NCBI GenBank assembly: GCA_018242585.1
Contig: JAFEBQ010000027.1
Coordinates: 1 to 64,000 of the forward strand
Reading direction: 5' to 3'
Length of the DNA: 64,000 nucleotides
Origin: Planctomycetota bacterium
GTDB taxonomy: Bacteria; Planctomycetota; Planctomycetia; Pirellulales; PNKZ01
This document shows, in pieces, positions 19,140 to 25,779 of this stretch. Below the pieces are notes generated by a model that saw only the letters and a list, made by a program, of their open reading frames with translations, made no database searches and was not told where the DNA came from. A program made the translations under genes and the position numbers. Position 1 is the stretch's first letter. Each line of letters opens with the position of its first letter.

Positions 19140-19360
19140 TGGCCCGTTTCCGCAGGGATGCACTTCCCGGCGAAAGGCTTCCAGGCGGCTTTTTAAGCTT
19201 CTTTCCCTCTCCGCCTCACGTTCTCAACCCCCATCAGATGACATCCATTTCATCGCCGAAGTCTTTTTTTAAAAAGGTCTTACGACAATTTGTCTTAGCC
19301 ACGCGGAAACTCAAAGACGGATAGAATGTAAAAATAGATAAAATAGTAAAAATAAAGATA

Positions 19361-19389
19361 TTGACTAAAATAGATAATATAGGTAATAT
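19361..19389 (+). promoter_or_regulatory. Strong sigma-70-like promoter for the twin pilin-like genes
   Basis: TTGACT at 19361-19366, a 17-base spacer, then TAATAT at 19384-19389, inside an AT-rich tract with an AAAATAGATAA direct repeat upstream and across the spacer. It points to the gene starting at 19548 and would give a leader of about 150 bases. Confidence 0.55.
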
Positions 19390-19547
19390 CGGAAAAGTCG
19401 TTGCGACTGGTATACGCCGATGGGATCCCCATCCTCCCCCATCTTCGGCCAATCCGGTCACTCGACTACGCCAGAATCATGCCCCCCTCGTGTTGGGGGT
19501 GGGCTGGGTGTTCCGTTGGTACCTCGGTTATTCGAAAGGGAATCGCT

Positions 19548-19898
19548 ATGAAGTTGTGTGCTCGTTTGTGGAAGGAAGAAGTCGGCGCCATTGTCTCGGC
19601 CGAAATCGTCCTGGTCATGACCATCCTGGTCATCGGCGTGATCGTCGGTTTGAAGAGCGTCCGTGACTCGGTGGTCAGCGAACTGGCGGACGTTGCCCAG
19701 GCCATTGCCAATCTGGACCAGAGCTACTCGTACTCGGCCGTCGTCGGCCACCACGCCTTTACGAACGGCGCTCAGTTCGTCGACCTGCCGGACTTCTGCG
19801 ACCAGTCGACTGACACCACCGCTGTTCAGATGAGCAAGTGCGTGAATGTCGCCGTGGCGGTCGTGGCTGCTGGCCAAGACGGCACCGGCTCGAACTAG
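19548..19898 (+). CDS. Pilin-like small protein, copy 1
   Basis: 116 residues from the ATG at 19548 after AAAGGGAAT. N-terminus MKLCARLWKEEVG is charged and followed by one hydrophobic helix (AIVSAEIVLVMTILVIGVIV, residues 14-33) and then a soluble part with ELADVAQAIANLDQSYSYS and two Cys, in DFCDQS and SKCVNV. The basic head, Gly before the helix and Glu six residues into it recall Flp/TadE prepilins cut by a prepilin peptidase; that is inference, and the Glu is one residue off the usual position. It is nearly identical to the gene at 20200 for its first 90 residues; the C-terminal part differs. Own promoter and terminator. Confidence 0.85.
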   Translation: MKLCARLWKEEVGAIVSAEIVLVMTILVIGVIVGLKSVRDSVVSELADVAQAIANLDQSYSYSAVVGHHAFTNGAQFVDLPDFCDQSTDTTAVQMSKCVNVAVAVVAAGQDGTGSN

Positions 19899-19975
19899 TC
19901 TGTGTTGACAACGCTCGGATCGACAGCTTGCCGGACACCACGCTGGCAGCACAGTTGATCTGAACAAGGGGACAA

Positions 19976-20030
19976 GCGGAGTCCGCGGGATAACTCTCTC
20001 CTATTCTTCGGCTCCGCCTCCCCCTTTTTT
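19976..20030 (+). terminator. Terminator after pilin-like copy 1, conserved structure
   Basis: GCGGAG-T-CCG (19976-19985) pairs with CGGCTCCGC (20009-20017), with an inner GGATA/TATTC pairing and loop ACTCTCTCC, then TTTTTT at 20025-20030. The loop sequence is the same as in the terminator at 20682-20731. Confidence 0.75.
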
Positions 20031-20199
20031 GTCCGTGTCGGTCAGTTAGCACGCTCTCTGGTTGCCTGGATAGGGGCAGTTCTAAAACACGCCACCTCGG
20101 CAGCAATCGGAAAGCAACGTCGGGCTTCGTCCGTCGCAGGGAGAAGCTTGGTGTTCTTTCTATCTCGTAACGGTCATTTCTCGCAAAAGGGTAGTGAAA

Positions 20200-20556
20200 A
20201 TGAAGATTGCCGCACGTCTGTGGAATGAAGAAGTCGGCGCCATCGTCTCAGCCGAAATCGTCCTGGTCATGACCATCCTGGTCATCGGCGTGATCGTCGG
20301 CTTGAAGAGCGTCCGTGACTCGGTGGTCAGCGAACTGGCTGACGTTGCCCAGGCCATCGCCAACCTGGATCAAAGCTACTCGTACTCGGGCGTCGTGGGC
20401 CACCACGCCTTTACGAACGGCTCGCAGTTCGTCGACCTGCCGGACTTCTGCGACCAGTCGGGTGACACCACCAGCTGCAACGTGCAGTTCAGCAAGTGCG
20501 TGAACGTCGCCGTGAACATCGTCGCCGCTGGCCAAGACGGCACCGGCTCGAACTAG
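20200..20556 (+). CDS. Pilin-like small protein, copy 2
   Basis: 118 residues from the ATG at 20200; a GTG two codons upstream is possible, and AAAGGG precedes both. Same layout as copy 1: MKIAARLWNEEVG, hydrophobic helix AIVSAEIVLVMTILVIGVIV, then the ELADVAQAIANLDQSYSYS region. The C-terminal part has an additional Cys (GDTTSCNVQFSKC). Long stretches are also identical at DNA level, so the duplication is recent or kept alike by gene conversion. Both copies end in AAGQDGTGSN. Probably exported to the envelope; role unknown. Confidence 0.85.
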   Translation: MKIAARLWNEEVGAIVSAEIVLVMTILVIGVIVGLKSVRDSVVSELADVAQAIANLDQSYSYSGVVGHHAFTNGSQFVDLPDFCDQSGDTTSCNVQFSKCVNVAVNIVAAGQDGTGSN

Positions 20557-20681
20557 TCGTAACGACTATGCCGGTTGAATGGGGCGGCGACAAAACCTGT
20601 CAGCCGACCTAGAATAGAACGGTAGTCGGATCGAGATCACCACCTCGAACCGACCATTGGGCGGCAACGCTCAATCCAATT

Positions 20682-20731
20682 CACGGAGCCGCGGGATAAC
20701 TCTCTCCTATCCTTCGGCTCCGTGTTTTTTT
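20682..20731 (+). terminator. Terminator after pilin-like copy 2
   Basis: Perfect 10-bp stem CACGGAGCCG (20682-20691) with CGGCTCCGTG (20715-20724), inner GGATA (20694-20698) with TATCC (20708-20712), loop ACTCTCTCC, then seven T. Very strong intrinsic terminator; the loop is conserved with copy 1. Confidence 0.88.
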
Positions 20732-20787
20732 GCGCACGCGACAACGCAAACGACACGAACCAGGCCCAGGGCGTAACAGCCTTGGGC

Positions 20788-21516
20788 CTATTCGCTTTTC
20801 ACGCCCATCTGCAGCAGCTCAGCCAGATGGACCGGCCGCGCGCGGTGACCCTGCCGGCGCAATCGTCCGCCGATGTTCATTAGGCAGCCCGTGTCGGTCG
20901 ACACGACCAGATCGGCGTCAGCCGCGGCGATCGACTTGGTTTTGTCATCAACCATCGCCGTCGAGATTTGCGGATAGCGAACCGAAAAGCTGCCGCCAAA
21001 GCCACAGCACTGGTCTTGATGGCGCAAGGGAATCAGCGTCGCACCCCGCACGTTATTAATCAGCCGCTCGGCCTCGTCCGACAGGCACAACCCCCGCAGG
21101 TGGCAGGCAAAGTGATAGACCACGCGCCCGTCGAATCGGGCGCCAACGTCGACCACTTGCAACCGATTGACCAGCAAGTCGCTCAGCTCGTACGTCCGCT
21201 CGGCCAGCGCCACGGCCCGGGCGTGCCACGCGGGGTCGCTCTCGAACAAGTGCGGATACTCGACCTTGATCATCGCGGCGCACGAGCCCGACGGAGTGAT
21301 CACCGCCTCGGCCTGCTCGAAAACGGCGATCGTATGCCGGGCCTGCTCGCGAGCCAGATCCGAAAAGCCGCTGTTATAGAACGGCTGGCCGCAGCAGGTT
21401 TGATTGCGAGGGAAGTCGACCTCGTGCCCCAGTCGCCTCAGCAGCCGAACCGAGGCCTGCCCCACCTCGGGACGCAGCACGTCCCCCAGGCAGGTAATCA
21501 TCAGCGACAGTTTCAT
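20788..21516 (-). CDS. lutA: Cysteine-rich (Fe-S)-binding protein, LutA-like
   Basis: 242 residues from the ATG at 21516. Two CCG (cysteine-rich) domains of the heterodisulfide-reductase/glycolate-oxidase GlcF type: CCGQPFYNSG near 41-50 and CCGFGGSFSV in the second half, plus conserved CLGD at the start and FACHLRG. This is the layout of LutA, part of the LutABC complex that oxidises L-lactate. No lutB or lutC is in the window, so lactate use is unproven. It overlaps the upstream unknown gene by ATGA, a coupled arrangement. Confidence 0.85.
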   Translation of the reverse strand: MKLSLMITCLGDVLRPEVGQASVRLLRRLGHEVDFPRNQTCCGQPFYNSGFSDLAREQARHTIAVFEQAEAVITPSGSCAAMIKVEYPHLFESDPAWHARAVALAERTYELSDLLVNRLQVVDVGARFDGRVVYHFACHLRGLCLSDEAERLINNVRGATLIPLRHQDQCCGFGGSFSVRYPQISTAMVDDKTKSIAAADADLVVSTDTGCLMNIGGRLRRQGHRARPVHLAELLQMGVKSE

Positions 21517-22412
21517 GCGTTGCTCGGGTCGGCCATTTGGTCGAGGGCCATCAGGGCCACGTTCCAGGCGGGTCGGCCGGCCGAGTAAGTTTCCCACCAG
21601 GCGGCCAGTCGATCGGCCGCTATCGTACCGGCTAGCCGAGTCGGCAGCCATGCCTCGATCGCGACGGGCAGCGCCCGGCGCGAGTCGCCCACCCATTCGA
21701 CGGTCTCCGCGGCCGCGAGCGTGGCTGGAATCATGGCCAGCGCCGTCAGGTCGGCCCCCCGGCCCGGTTCCAGTGGCTCGAAGTGTCGCGGCACTTCCCC
21801 TTCCAGTTGGGCCAACAGCCAGCCTAGCCGAACCGTCTCGGGCAACTCGGCCAGTGGGTTGGCCAGGACCGCTTCGATGCTGACCGCGTTGTTGGCCGGG
21901 TGTGCCGCGCCGGCACCCCCTAAAACGGGGTCAACCAACAGCACGTTGGCCCGTTCTGGCACCAGAACCGGCTCGGTCAGCCGTCCAACCGTGCTGAGCA
22001 AACCTGGCCCGCGAGCCTCCCATAGCTCGCGCAGCGGCCCGCCGCGCAGCGTCACGTCGTCCACTACGCTCGGCAGCGCTTCCCCATAAGCGGCGGTCAT
22101 CTGGCCGAGCAATTCGACCACCTTTTCGTCCAGGCCTGGTGCCCGGCCTGGACCGACAGTCCGGTCGAGCGCGCGCAAGGCCTGGGCCCGAGCCGACTGG
22201 GTCAGCGTCGGCAATGGCAACAAAAACCTAAAAAACCGTTCGCGCGGCACACGGTGAGCGTCCAGCAACGCCTGTAACTGCTCGGACGTCTCGCCCACCG
22301 CCGCGTCAACAGCCGGCGACGTCAACTCGCGCCCGGCCATGAGGGCGGCCGCGGCGTGAAAGCAACTGCAACTGCGATTGACCGTCCATTGAAGTTCACA
22401 GCTCATCGCCAC
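21513..22412 (-). CDS. Unrecognised protein coupled to the LutA-like gene
   Basis: 299 residues from the ATG at 22412; another ATG two codons in is equally possible. Starts with CELQWTVNRSCSCFHAAAAL, containing three Cys, and the rest is Ala/Leu/Glu-rich and helical with no signal peptide. Contains VLLVDPVLGGAGAAHPANNA and ends in ALMALDQMADPSNA. Its stop overlaps the start of the LutA-like gene by four bases, so the two products are likely made together and may work together. I do not recognise the family; the N-terminal Cys cluster may bind metal. Confidence 0.75.
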   Translation of the reverse strand: MAMSCELQWTVNRSCSCFHAAAALMAGRELTSPAVDAAVGETSEQLQALLDAHRVPRERFFRFLLPLPTLTQSARAQALRALDRTVGPGRAPGLDEKVVELLGQMTAAYGEALPSVVDDVTLRGGPLRELWEARGPGLLSTVGRLTEPVLVPERANVLLVDPVLGGAGAAHPANNAVSIEAVLANPLAELPETVRLGWLLAQLEGEVPRHFEPLEPGRGADLTALAMIPATLAAAETVEWVGDSRRALPVAIEAWLPTRLAGTIAADRLAAWWETYSAGRPAWNVALMALDQMADPSNA

Positions 22413-22593
22413 CTGTGCCGAAGTATGTATTGTAAATGGTTAACAAATGGAGAGAGTTGTGCCGGCAGTAACCCGCCGCGGTTCCGGTCCCATTGGCCGC
22501 CCGGGCGGGGGCGAATCTACATCGACACCGGCCGCCCGATTGGTCTAAGATACTGTATCGGCTTTGACTTCGTACACTCGGAGCCCGCGTTTA

Positions 22594-24507
22594 ATGCTCG
22601 ATCAGCAGGTTAAGACTTGGTCGGTGGCCGACGCCGAAGATTTATACGACGTCGGCCGCTGGGGGGCGGGATATTTCTCGATCGGGCGCAATGGCAACGT
22701 ACTCGTCCATCCGACGAAGAACCCGCTCAGGTTCATCGACCTCAAGCAACTGGTCGACGACTTGCAGTTGCGGGGCATCAATCTGCCGATCTTGGTCCGC
22801 TTTGGCGAGGTGCTGAAGCAGCGGCTCGGCGAGATTCACGGCGCGTTCCAGAACGCGATGCGCGAGCACCAGTTCAAGGGAGGCTACTGCTGCATCTATC
22901 CGATCAAGGTCAACCAGCAGCGGCAAGTCGTCGAAGAGGTGCTCGAGTTCGGCAAGCCGTACCGGTTCGGACTCGAAGCGGGTAGCAAGCCCGAGCTATT
23001 GGCCGTGCTGGCCCTGGCGAACAACGATTCGCCGATCATCTGCAACGGCTTCAAGGACGCCGAGTTCATCGAAGCGGCGATGCTGGCCCACAAGATCGGC
23101 CGGCGGATCATCCCCGTGGTCGAAAAGTACACCGAGCTGCAACTGATTCTCGACGCCGCGGCCAAGATCGGCGTGCACCCCCAGATTGGCGTGCGCGTCA
23201 AGCTGGCCGCCAAGAGCGCGGGGCGCTGGCAAGGTTCCGGTGGCTTTCGCTCGAAGTTCGGGCTGTCAGTTACGGAAATCCTCAGGATGCTCGAAGAGCT
23301 GAAGCGGCAGGGCATGCAAGACTGCTTCAAGCTGCTCCACTTCCATCTGGGAAGCCAGATGACGAACATCCGCCACATCAAGGCGGCCCTGAACGAAGCG
23401 GCCCGCATCTACGCCGAACTGGTCGGGCGCGGCGCAGGGCTCGAATACCTGGACGTCGGTGGCGGGCTGGCCGTCGACTATGACGGCTCGCAGACCAACT
23501 TTGAATCGTCGGCGAATTACACCCTGCAAGAGTACGCCAACGACGTCGTCTATCACATCCAAAGTGTCTGTGACGACGCTAATGTGAAGCACCCGACGAT
23601 TATCTCGGAAAGCGGCCGGGCCGTCGTCGCCTATCACAGCGCGCTGGTCTTCAACGTGCTGGGGGTCTCGGGCCTGGGCGAAGCCGAAGTGCCCTCCGAG
23701 CCGCCGCGCGACGTCGAGCAGCCGATTCTCGATTTGTACGACGTGCTGGGCAGCCTGACCTCGCGGAGTTTGCTCGAGGCCTACCACGACGCCCAGCAGG
23801 CGCTCGAAATGGCCATGAGCCTGTTCAGCGGCGGCTATTTGCCGCTCGATCAGCGGAGCCTGGCCGAAAACCTGTTCTGGGCCATCTGCCGCAAGATTCA
23901 GAAGCTGGTCCGGCAGATGGACTATGTGCCCGAGGATTTACAGGGGCTCGACGCGCTGTTGAGCGACACCTACTTTTGCAACTTTTCGCTGTTCCAGTCG
24001 ATGCCCGACAGTTGGGCCATCAAGCAACTGTTCCCGATCATGCCGATTCACCGACTGGGGGAACAGCCAACGCAAAACGCGGTGCTCGGCGATGTCACCT
24101 GTGACAGCGACGGCAAGGTCGACCAGTTCATCGATCGCCGCGATGTCAAGCGGACGCTGCCGCTGCACCACTTCAATGGCGAGCCCTATTACTTAGGGGC
24201 GTTCCTGCTGGGGGCCTACCAGGAAATCCTCGGCGACATGCACAATCTGTTCGGCGATACGAACGCGGTGCACGTCAGCCTGGACGAGCGCGGCAGCGTG
24301 GTCCTGGAAACGGTTGTCAAAGGCGACACCGTTCGCGAGGCGCTCGAATACGTCGAGTTCGACTGCAACGCCCTGGTCAAACAGTTGCGAACCGACGTCG
24401 AATTGGCCGTCCGCGAAGGCCGCATCGACTTCGGCGAAGCCGGCCGGTTACTGCGGTTCTACGAAGAAGGCCTGCAGGGGTATACCTACCTGGAAGACGC
24501 CCGCTAG
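22594..24507 (+). CDS. speA: Biosynthetic arginine decarboxylase
   Basis: 637 residues from the ATG at 22594 with GGAG upstream; a TTG ten codons earlier is less likely. PLP fold-III enzyme converting arginine to agmatine for polyamine synthesis. PLP lysine Lys105 in CCIYPIKVNQQRQV, glycine-rich phosphate loop LDVGGGLAVDYDGS, VISESGRA-type region (here IISESGRAVVAYHS) and the C-terminal barrel with YFCNFSLFQSMPDSWAI. The length agrees with the roughly 630-660 residues of SpeA. Divergent from the LutA-coupled gene with 180 bp between them. Confidence 0.95.
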   Translation: MLDQQVKTWSVADAEDLYDVGRWGAGYFSIGRNGNVLVHPTKNPLRFIDLKQLVDDLQLRGINLPILVRFGEVLKQRLGEIHGAFQNAMREHQFKGGYCCIYPIKVNQQRQVVEEVLEFGKPYRFGLEAGSKPELLAVLALANNDSPIICNGFKDAEFIEAAMLAHKIGRRIIPVVEKYTELQLILDAAAKIGVHPQIGVRVKLAAKSAGRWQGSGGFRSKFGLSVTEILRMLEELKRQGMQDCFKLLHFHLGSQMTNIRHIKAALNEAARIYAELVGRGAGLEYLDVGGGLAVDYDGSQTNFESSANYTLQEYANDVVYHIQSVCDDANVKHPTIISESGRAVVAYHSALVFNVLGVSGLGEAEVPSEPPRDVEQPILDLYDVLGSLTSRSLLEAYHDAQQALEMAMSLFSGGYLPLDQRSLAENLFWAICRKIQKLVRQMDYVPEDLQGLDALLSDTYFCNFSLFQSMPDSWAIKQLFPIMPIHRLGEQPTQNAVLGDVTCDSDGKVDQFIDRRDVKRTLPLHHFNGEPYYLGAFLLGAYQEILGDMHNLFGDTNAVHVSLDERGSVVLETVVKGDTVREALEYVEFDCNALVKQLRTDVELAVREGRIDFGEAGRLLRFYEEGLQGYTYLEDAR

Positions 24508-24534
24508 GCGCTGCTTCGCGTGTTTTGAAGTCCG

Positions 24535-24605
24535 AATGACGAAGAGCATTCGACCACGACGGCACGACGGTCACGACGAAAGAAATGCGGCAAAAGAGTG
24601 AACCG
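24535..24605 (+). repeat. Dispersed repeat family F, copy F2
   Basis: Begins AATGACGAAGAGCATTCGAC and continues CACGACGGCACGACGGTCAC, then GAAATGCGGCAAAAGAGTGA. The reverse complement at 47100-47170 matches nearly base for base. Confidence 0.85.
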
Positions 24606-24682
24606 CAGAATGTTGAATGAGTGCCAAAGCAATGATGGCGGTGCTCGTCAGGCAGCGGTATAGATCACCCCCCAGCGGCACA

Positions 24683-24731
24683 GACAAACACCCCTCCCTT
24701 CCAGGGAGGGGCAGGGGGGAGGGTAAACGCG
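24683..24731 (-). repeat. Dispersed repeat family B, copy B2
   Basis: GACAAACACCCCTCCCTTCC, AGGGAGGGGCAGGGGGGAGG and GTAAACGCG: the inverted counterpart of 111-157, with hairpin CCCCTCCCT-TCC-AGGGAGGGG. Confidence 0.8.
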
Positions 24732-24781
24732 CCGCCAGCCAAAAGAGATTGAAGTCAGACGCGGGTGAAGCAAGTCACACG

Positions 24782-24855
24782 CCGTCATTCCCGCGCAGGC
24801 GGGAATCTAGTGGTTGCGGTCTGCGTCTAGATTCCCGCCTGCGCGGGAATGACGG
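24782..24855. repeat. Perfect 29-bp inverted repeat with dRS3 pattern
   Basis: Left arm 24782-24810 and right arm 24827-24855 are exact reverse complements around a 16-base centre. Each arm contains ATTCCC-N8-GGGAAT (left: 24787-24806, ATTCCCGCGCAGGCGGGAAT), the dRS3 pattern known from Neisseria and seen in many genomes. Confidence 0.9.
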
Positions 24856-24951
24856 AATCGGAGCCGAAGTTCATCACCAATGGCTGTGGGGCAACTCGCT
24901 ATTTCATTCGCCAACAGACAACGCAAACCTCGCCCGATGCGAACCACATTT

Positions 24952-24972
24952 GTCAGGTGCAGGGCACCTGAC
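24952..24972. repeat. Short hairpin GTCAGGTGC-AGG-GCACCTGAC
   Basis: Nine-base perfect arms with a three-base loop, 26 bp before the next start codon. A looser relative, GTCAGGC-N6-GCCTGAC, lies at 33994-34013 before ftsK. Confidence 0.7.
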
Positions 24973-24998
24973 CTACCAGAATGCGTCAGGAGGCAGCG

Positions 24999-25742
24999 AT
25001 GAGCAAGGCGATTCTCGCGGTGCTTGGCATCAATGTGGTCGTAACGCTCTTAGCGGTATCTGCCTTATTTTCCTTTGTTTTCTTGGATGATCCCATCCTT
25101 TCGGCAGTCCCGGTTGTGTGGGCGTCAATCGGTATCCTGCTGCAGCCCTGGTTTATCCTTTTCTTCTTGTGGCTCGGCGCCTTCTTGGCGCCGTTTGCAA
25201 CGACCGCAGTGACTGTGCTTGTCTACGGCTCGCTTTACCGAACGGGAAAGCTGGGGTGGATCCAGCGTCGACTTAAGTCGATCGGCTGGCGTCGTGTTGG
25301 AGTATTCGCGTCGGTATTGGGCGTGTTGAGTGTTGCCGTCGTATACGCGCGCTACATCGATTTTCCGTCGCTGCGAGCCGGAGTTCCCAGTTCCATCGAG
25401 TATCGCTTAACAGGAGCGAAACTAACGCTGGACGAATCACGATATTACTGCCTCGGGCGCTTCATCGATTCAGAATGGCTCTGGCAGGCGCGATTGCCGG
25501 CTGCTGAGTTCAACCAGTTGGTAGAGACGCTGCAACTCAAGCCGATCGAAGGAGACCTGGCGGCCCCGACGTTTCGTCAAATGCCACCTTATTGGTGGAA
25601 GCCGCGAATCACGCCCGAGACAAAGGTTCTCGCCACCACCGGTTTTCCCATCGAAAAGCGCGGGCCGGATGGCTGGCATGCGATTGCCGTCTGGAACGCG
25701 GACGACCATCTGCTTTATTTGTGGGTCAAGGACAACTTCTAA
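24999..25742 (+). CDS. Membrane protein of unknown function
   Basis: 247 residues from the ATG at 24999, which follows an excellent AGGAGG site at eight bases; an ATG six codons earlier lies before that site. Three or four hydrophobic segments in the first 120 residues (AILAVLGINVVVTLLAVSAL; a long one near 40-75; VGVFASVLGVLSVAVVYARY), then a soluble C-terminal half, probably outside the cytoplasm, with several Trp/Tyr (PPYWWKPRITPET). Lower G+C by eye than surrounding genes and set next to four repeats, so possibly acquired. No family recognised. Confidence 0.78.
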   Translation: MSKAILAVLGINVVVTLLAVSALFSFVFLDDPILSAVPVVWASIGILLQPWFILFFLWLGAFLAPFATTAVTVLVYGSLYRTGKLGWIQRRLKSIGWRRVGVFASVLGVLSVAVVYARYIDFPSLRAGVPSSIEYRLTGAKLTLDESRYYCLGRFIDSEWLWQARLPAAEFNQLVETLQLKPIEGDLAAPTFRQMPPYWWKPRITPETKVLATTGFPIEKRGPDGWHAIAVWNADDHLLYLWVKDNF

Positions 25743-25779
25743 GACGACGCGAAGGGAATTGTCTAGGCTTTGCGGCAGC

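Larger units (their letters stand above)
19041..19547. other. Intergenic region, 507 bp, with AT-rich tract
   Basis: Contains a possible terminator for the phosphate cluster (19106-19139), then an A/T-dominated stretch of about 130 bases (19260-19395) that stands out from the G+C-rich surroundings, carries the AAAATAGATAA direct repeat at 19331 and 19367, and ends in a promoter. Short overlapping frames here are not believable genes. Confidence 0.65.
24508..24998. other. Intergenic repeat-rich region, 491 bp
   Basis: Four distinct hairpin or repeat elements in a row: family F (24535-24605), family B inverted (24683-24731), a dRS3-like perfect inverted repeat (24782-24855) and a short GTCAGGTGC hairpin (24952-24972). 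No gene is convincing in between. Confidence 0.8.
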
